Positions 62,947 to 64,000 of a stretch of 64,000 bases of DNA are shown piece by piece. Position 1 is the first letter of the stretch. Each line of letters starts with the position of its first letter. The position numbers and the translations under genes are program-made. The notes beneath the pieces are model-generated. The model did no database searches and was not told the DNA's origin. It was given only the letters and a program-made list of their open reading frames with translations. This stretch comes from Putridiphycobacter sp965230195. GTDB lineage: Bacteria; Bacteroidota; Bacteroidia; Flavobacteriales_D; Crocinitomicaceae. The stretch lies in assembly GCA_965230195.1 (NCBI GenBank), contig OZ245997.1:6386001-6450000 (forward strand), in the 5' to 3' direction.

Positions 62947-63492
62947 ATGGCAGATAGAGTAATATATGCAATGTATGATGATGATGATGTAACTAAAGAT
63001 GCTGCAAAAGCATTGGTTGCTGATGGTATTCACATTTCAGACGTTTTTTCACCTTTTCCTATTCACGGAATTGATCCTATTATTGGTGTAAAACACACAC
63101 GTATGGGTATAGTTGCCTTTATGTTCGGATTAACCGGGTTGATGCTGGCCCTAATCGGAATGCGTTATTTTATGGTAGTGGATTGGCCAATGAATATTGG
63201 TGGTAAGCCAAATTTCTCCCTGTTAGAAAATTTACCATCTTTTATTCCGGTTACATTTGAGTTTACCGTATTATTTGCTGGCCACGGAATGGCAATAACA
63301 TACTTATTAAGAAACAAAACTTTACCAGGAATGCCTGCCGATAATCCGCATCCAAGAACCACGGATGATAGATTTGTAATGGAGATCAGGTTATCTGAAA
63401 ACTCAAATTTCTCTTCTGATGATTTACATGCAAAATTAAAGCAAACACCAATCATTGAAATTGAAGAGAAAGAATATAAAATTATTAAATAA
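62947..63492 (+). CDS. actD: Alternative complex III subunit ActD (DUF3341)
   Basis: The 181-residue protein starts with a soluble segment (YAMYDDDDVTKDAAKALVADGI), has two membrane helices (about 55-78 and 95-120) and a short C-terminal soluble part. This is the DUF3341 ActD architecture, with DVFSPFPIHGID typical. It starts 7 bases after actC. Confidence 0.94.
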   Translation: MADRVIYAMYDDDDVTKDAAKALVADGIHISDVFSPFPIHGIDPIIGVKHTRMGIVAFMFGLTGLMLALIGMRYFMVVDWPMNIGGKPNFSLLENLPSFIPVTFEFTVLFAGHGMAITYLLRNKTLPGMPADNPHPRTTDDRFVMEIRLSENSNFSSDDLHAKLKQTPIIEIEEKEYKIIK

Positions 63493-63493
63493 A

Positions 63494-64000
63494 ATGACCA
63501 TGAATAAAAAGTTTAAGACATTAAACGTACTTGCATTTTCGGTTATCGCATTTGGAGGGGTTCTGACATCTTGTGTTGCGGATTCAAATTCTCCCGGAGT
63601 TGAATATATGCCGGATATGTATCGTTCTCCTGCTATTGAACCTTATGTAGATTATGGTCAGGTATTAGGAAAATACGATTTAGAGTTGGTAGCGGAATTT
63701 AATCCGTGGATTCCACCTGAAGGAACTATTCCTCATTCTGCAAACGCAGAAAATGATTTACCATACAAACATGGTATACCAGTTGGGTTTGATAAGTCTC
63801 ATGGTTTGTATAACATGCCGGTTGATACTAATGGTTATGTAAATTCAGCTAATGACATTAACCCGATTGCTTATTCTGAAGCAGTTAAAAAAGAAGGGAA
63901 AGAAATCTATGGTAATTTCTGTATTCACTGTCATGGTGAAAAAGGAGATGGTCAGGGATCAGTAATACAAAACAGTGAATTTCCACCACCACCTGCTTAT
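63494..64000 (+). CDS. actE: Alternative complex III subunit ActE, cytochrome c, 3' truncated
   Basis: The frame opens at ATG 63494 (a second in-frame ATG is at 63500) and runs to the window end, giving 169 visible residues. The N-terminus is a lipoprotein signal peptide with lipobox LTSC (Cys 27). A conserved ActE region (DMYRSPAIEPYVDYG) follows and the heme motif C143-I-H-C146-H147. ActE is a monoheme cytochrome c of the complex that can hand electrons to downstream acceptors. The start is 1 base after the actD stop. Confidence 0.93.
   Translation, partial: MTMNKKFKTLNVLAFSVIAFGGVLTSCVADSNSPGVEYMPDMYRSPAIEPYVDYGQVLGKYDLELVAEFNPWIPPEGTIPHSANAENDLPYKHGIPVGFDKSHGLYNMPVDTNGYVNSANDINPIAYSEAVKKEGKEIYGNFCIHCHGEKGDGQGSVIQNSEFPPPPAY

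Overview
The window is a chromosomal segment of a Bacteroidota bacterium, most likely a marine or aquatic member of the Flavobacteriales. The evidence is: five large secreted proteins with type IX secretion (T9SS) C-terminal sorting domains (SprB-like repeats, PKD, PA, M43 protease and SBBP modules), TAnnTTTG promoter elements, few Shine-Dalgarno sites, AT-rich composition, and a Bacteroidota-style alternative complex III. I see no phage, insertion sequence, CRISPR array or plasmid function. The DNA is core chromosome with two respiratory loci.

Layout. 1-2.4 kb: 3' end of a SprB-repeat adhesin, a 0.5 kb noncoding gap and a small lipoprotein. 2.5-6.9 kb (minus): tRNA-Leu, tig, clpP, clpX and a 2-oxoglutarate oxygenase. 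7-9.3 kb: dxr, convergent with lspA and a DksA/TraR-like gene. 9.5-12.7 kb: a PA-domain T9SS protein and an M23 lipoprotein. 12.8-20.7 kb (plus): purH, then the cell-shape genes mreB, mreC, mreD, pbp2, rodA and a CPBP protease. 20.7-25.6 kb (minus): an ExbB operon with two ExbD genes, followed by diverged copies of both ExbDs in mirrored order. 25.7-35.3 kb (mostly minus): asparaginase, TatD, a beta-barrel protein, YraN, DUF3108, two glycosyltransferases, DUF349 and a PfkB kinase. 35.4-37.7 kb (plus): a YjbR-like protein, a PLP transsulfuration enzyme and an SDR. 37.9-42.2 kb: two tandem M43 metalloproteases. 42.3-43.1 kb: thioredoxin and an Rrf2-family regulator. 43.2-50.2 kb: a nitrous oxide reduction cluster (cytochrome c, fasciclin lipoprotein, nosZ, membrane protein, nosL, nosD, nosF, nosY). 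50.3-56.0 kb: DUF2853, uridine kinase, a 1323-residue T9SS type B protein and a SPOR protein. 56.5-64 kb: alternative complex III, actA to a truncated actE.

How the genes work together. Alternative complex III oxidises quinol and passes electrons to c-type cytochromes. The nos cluster encodes a clade II-type NosZ lipoprotein, its copper-site maturation factors and a monoheme cytochrome c lipoprotein that resembles the extra N-terminal heme domain of ActA. This suggests, as inference, a quinol to complex III to cytochrome c to NosZ route. A divergently transcribed Rrf2 regulator with three cysteines is a plausible NO or redox sensor for the nos genes.

The most unusual observations are a COG3743-like helix-hairpin-helix domain fused to the C-terminus of ActC, the fasciclin lipoprotein and 197-residue membrane protein inside the nos cluster, the mirrored ExbD duplication, a terminator-like hairpin immediately ahead of clpP, and a compound palindromic REP-like element. 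I found no single system that is convincingly new. The nos accessory genes and the ActC fusion are the best candidates for undescribed biology.
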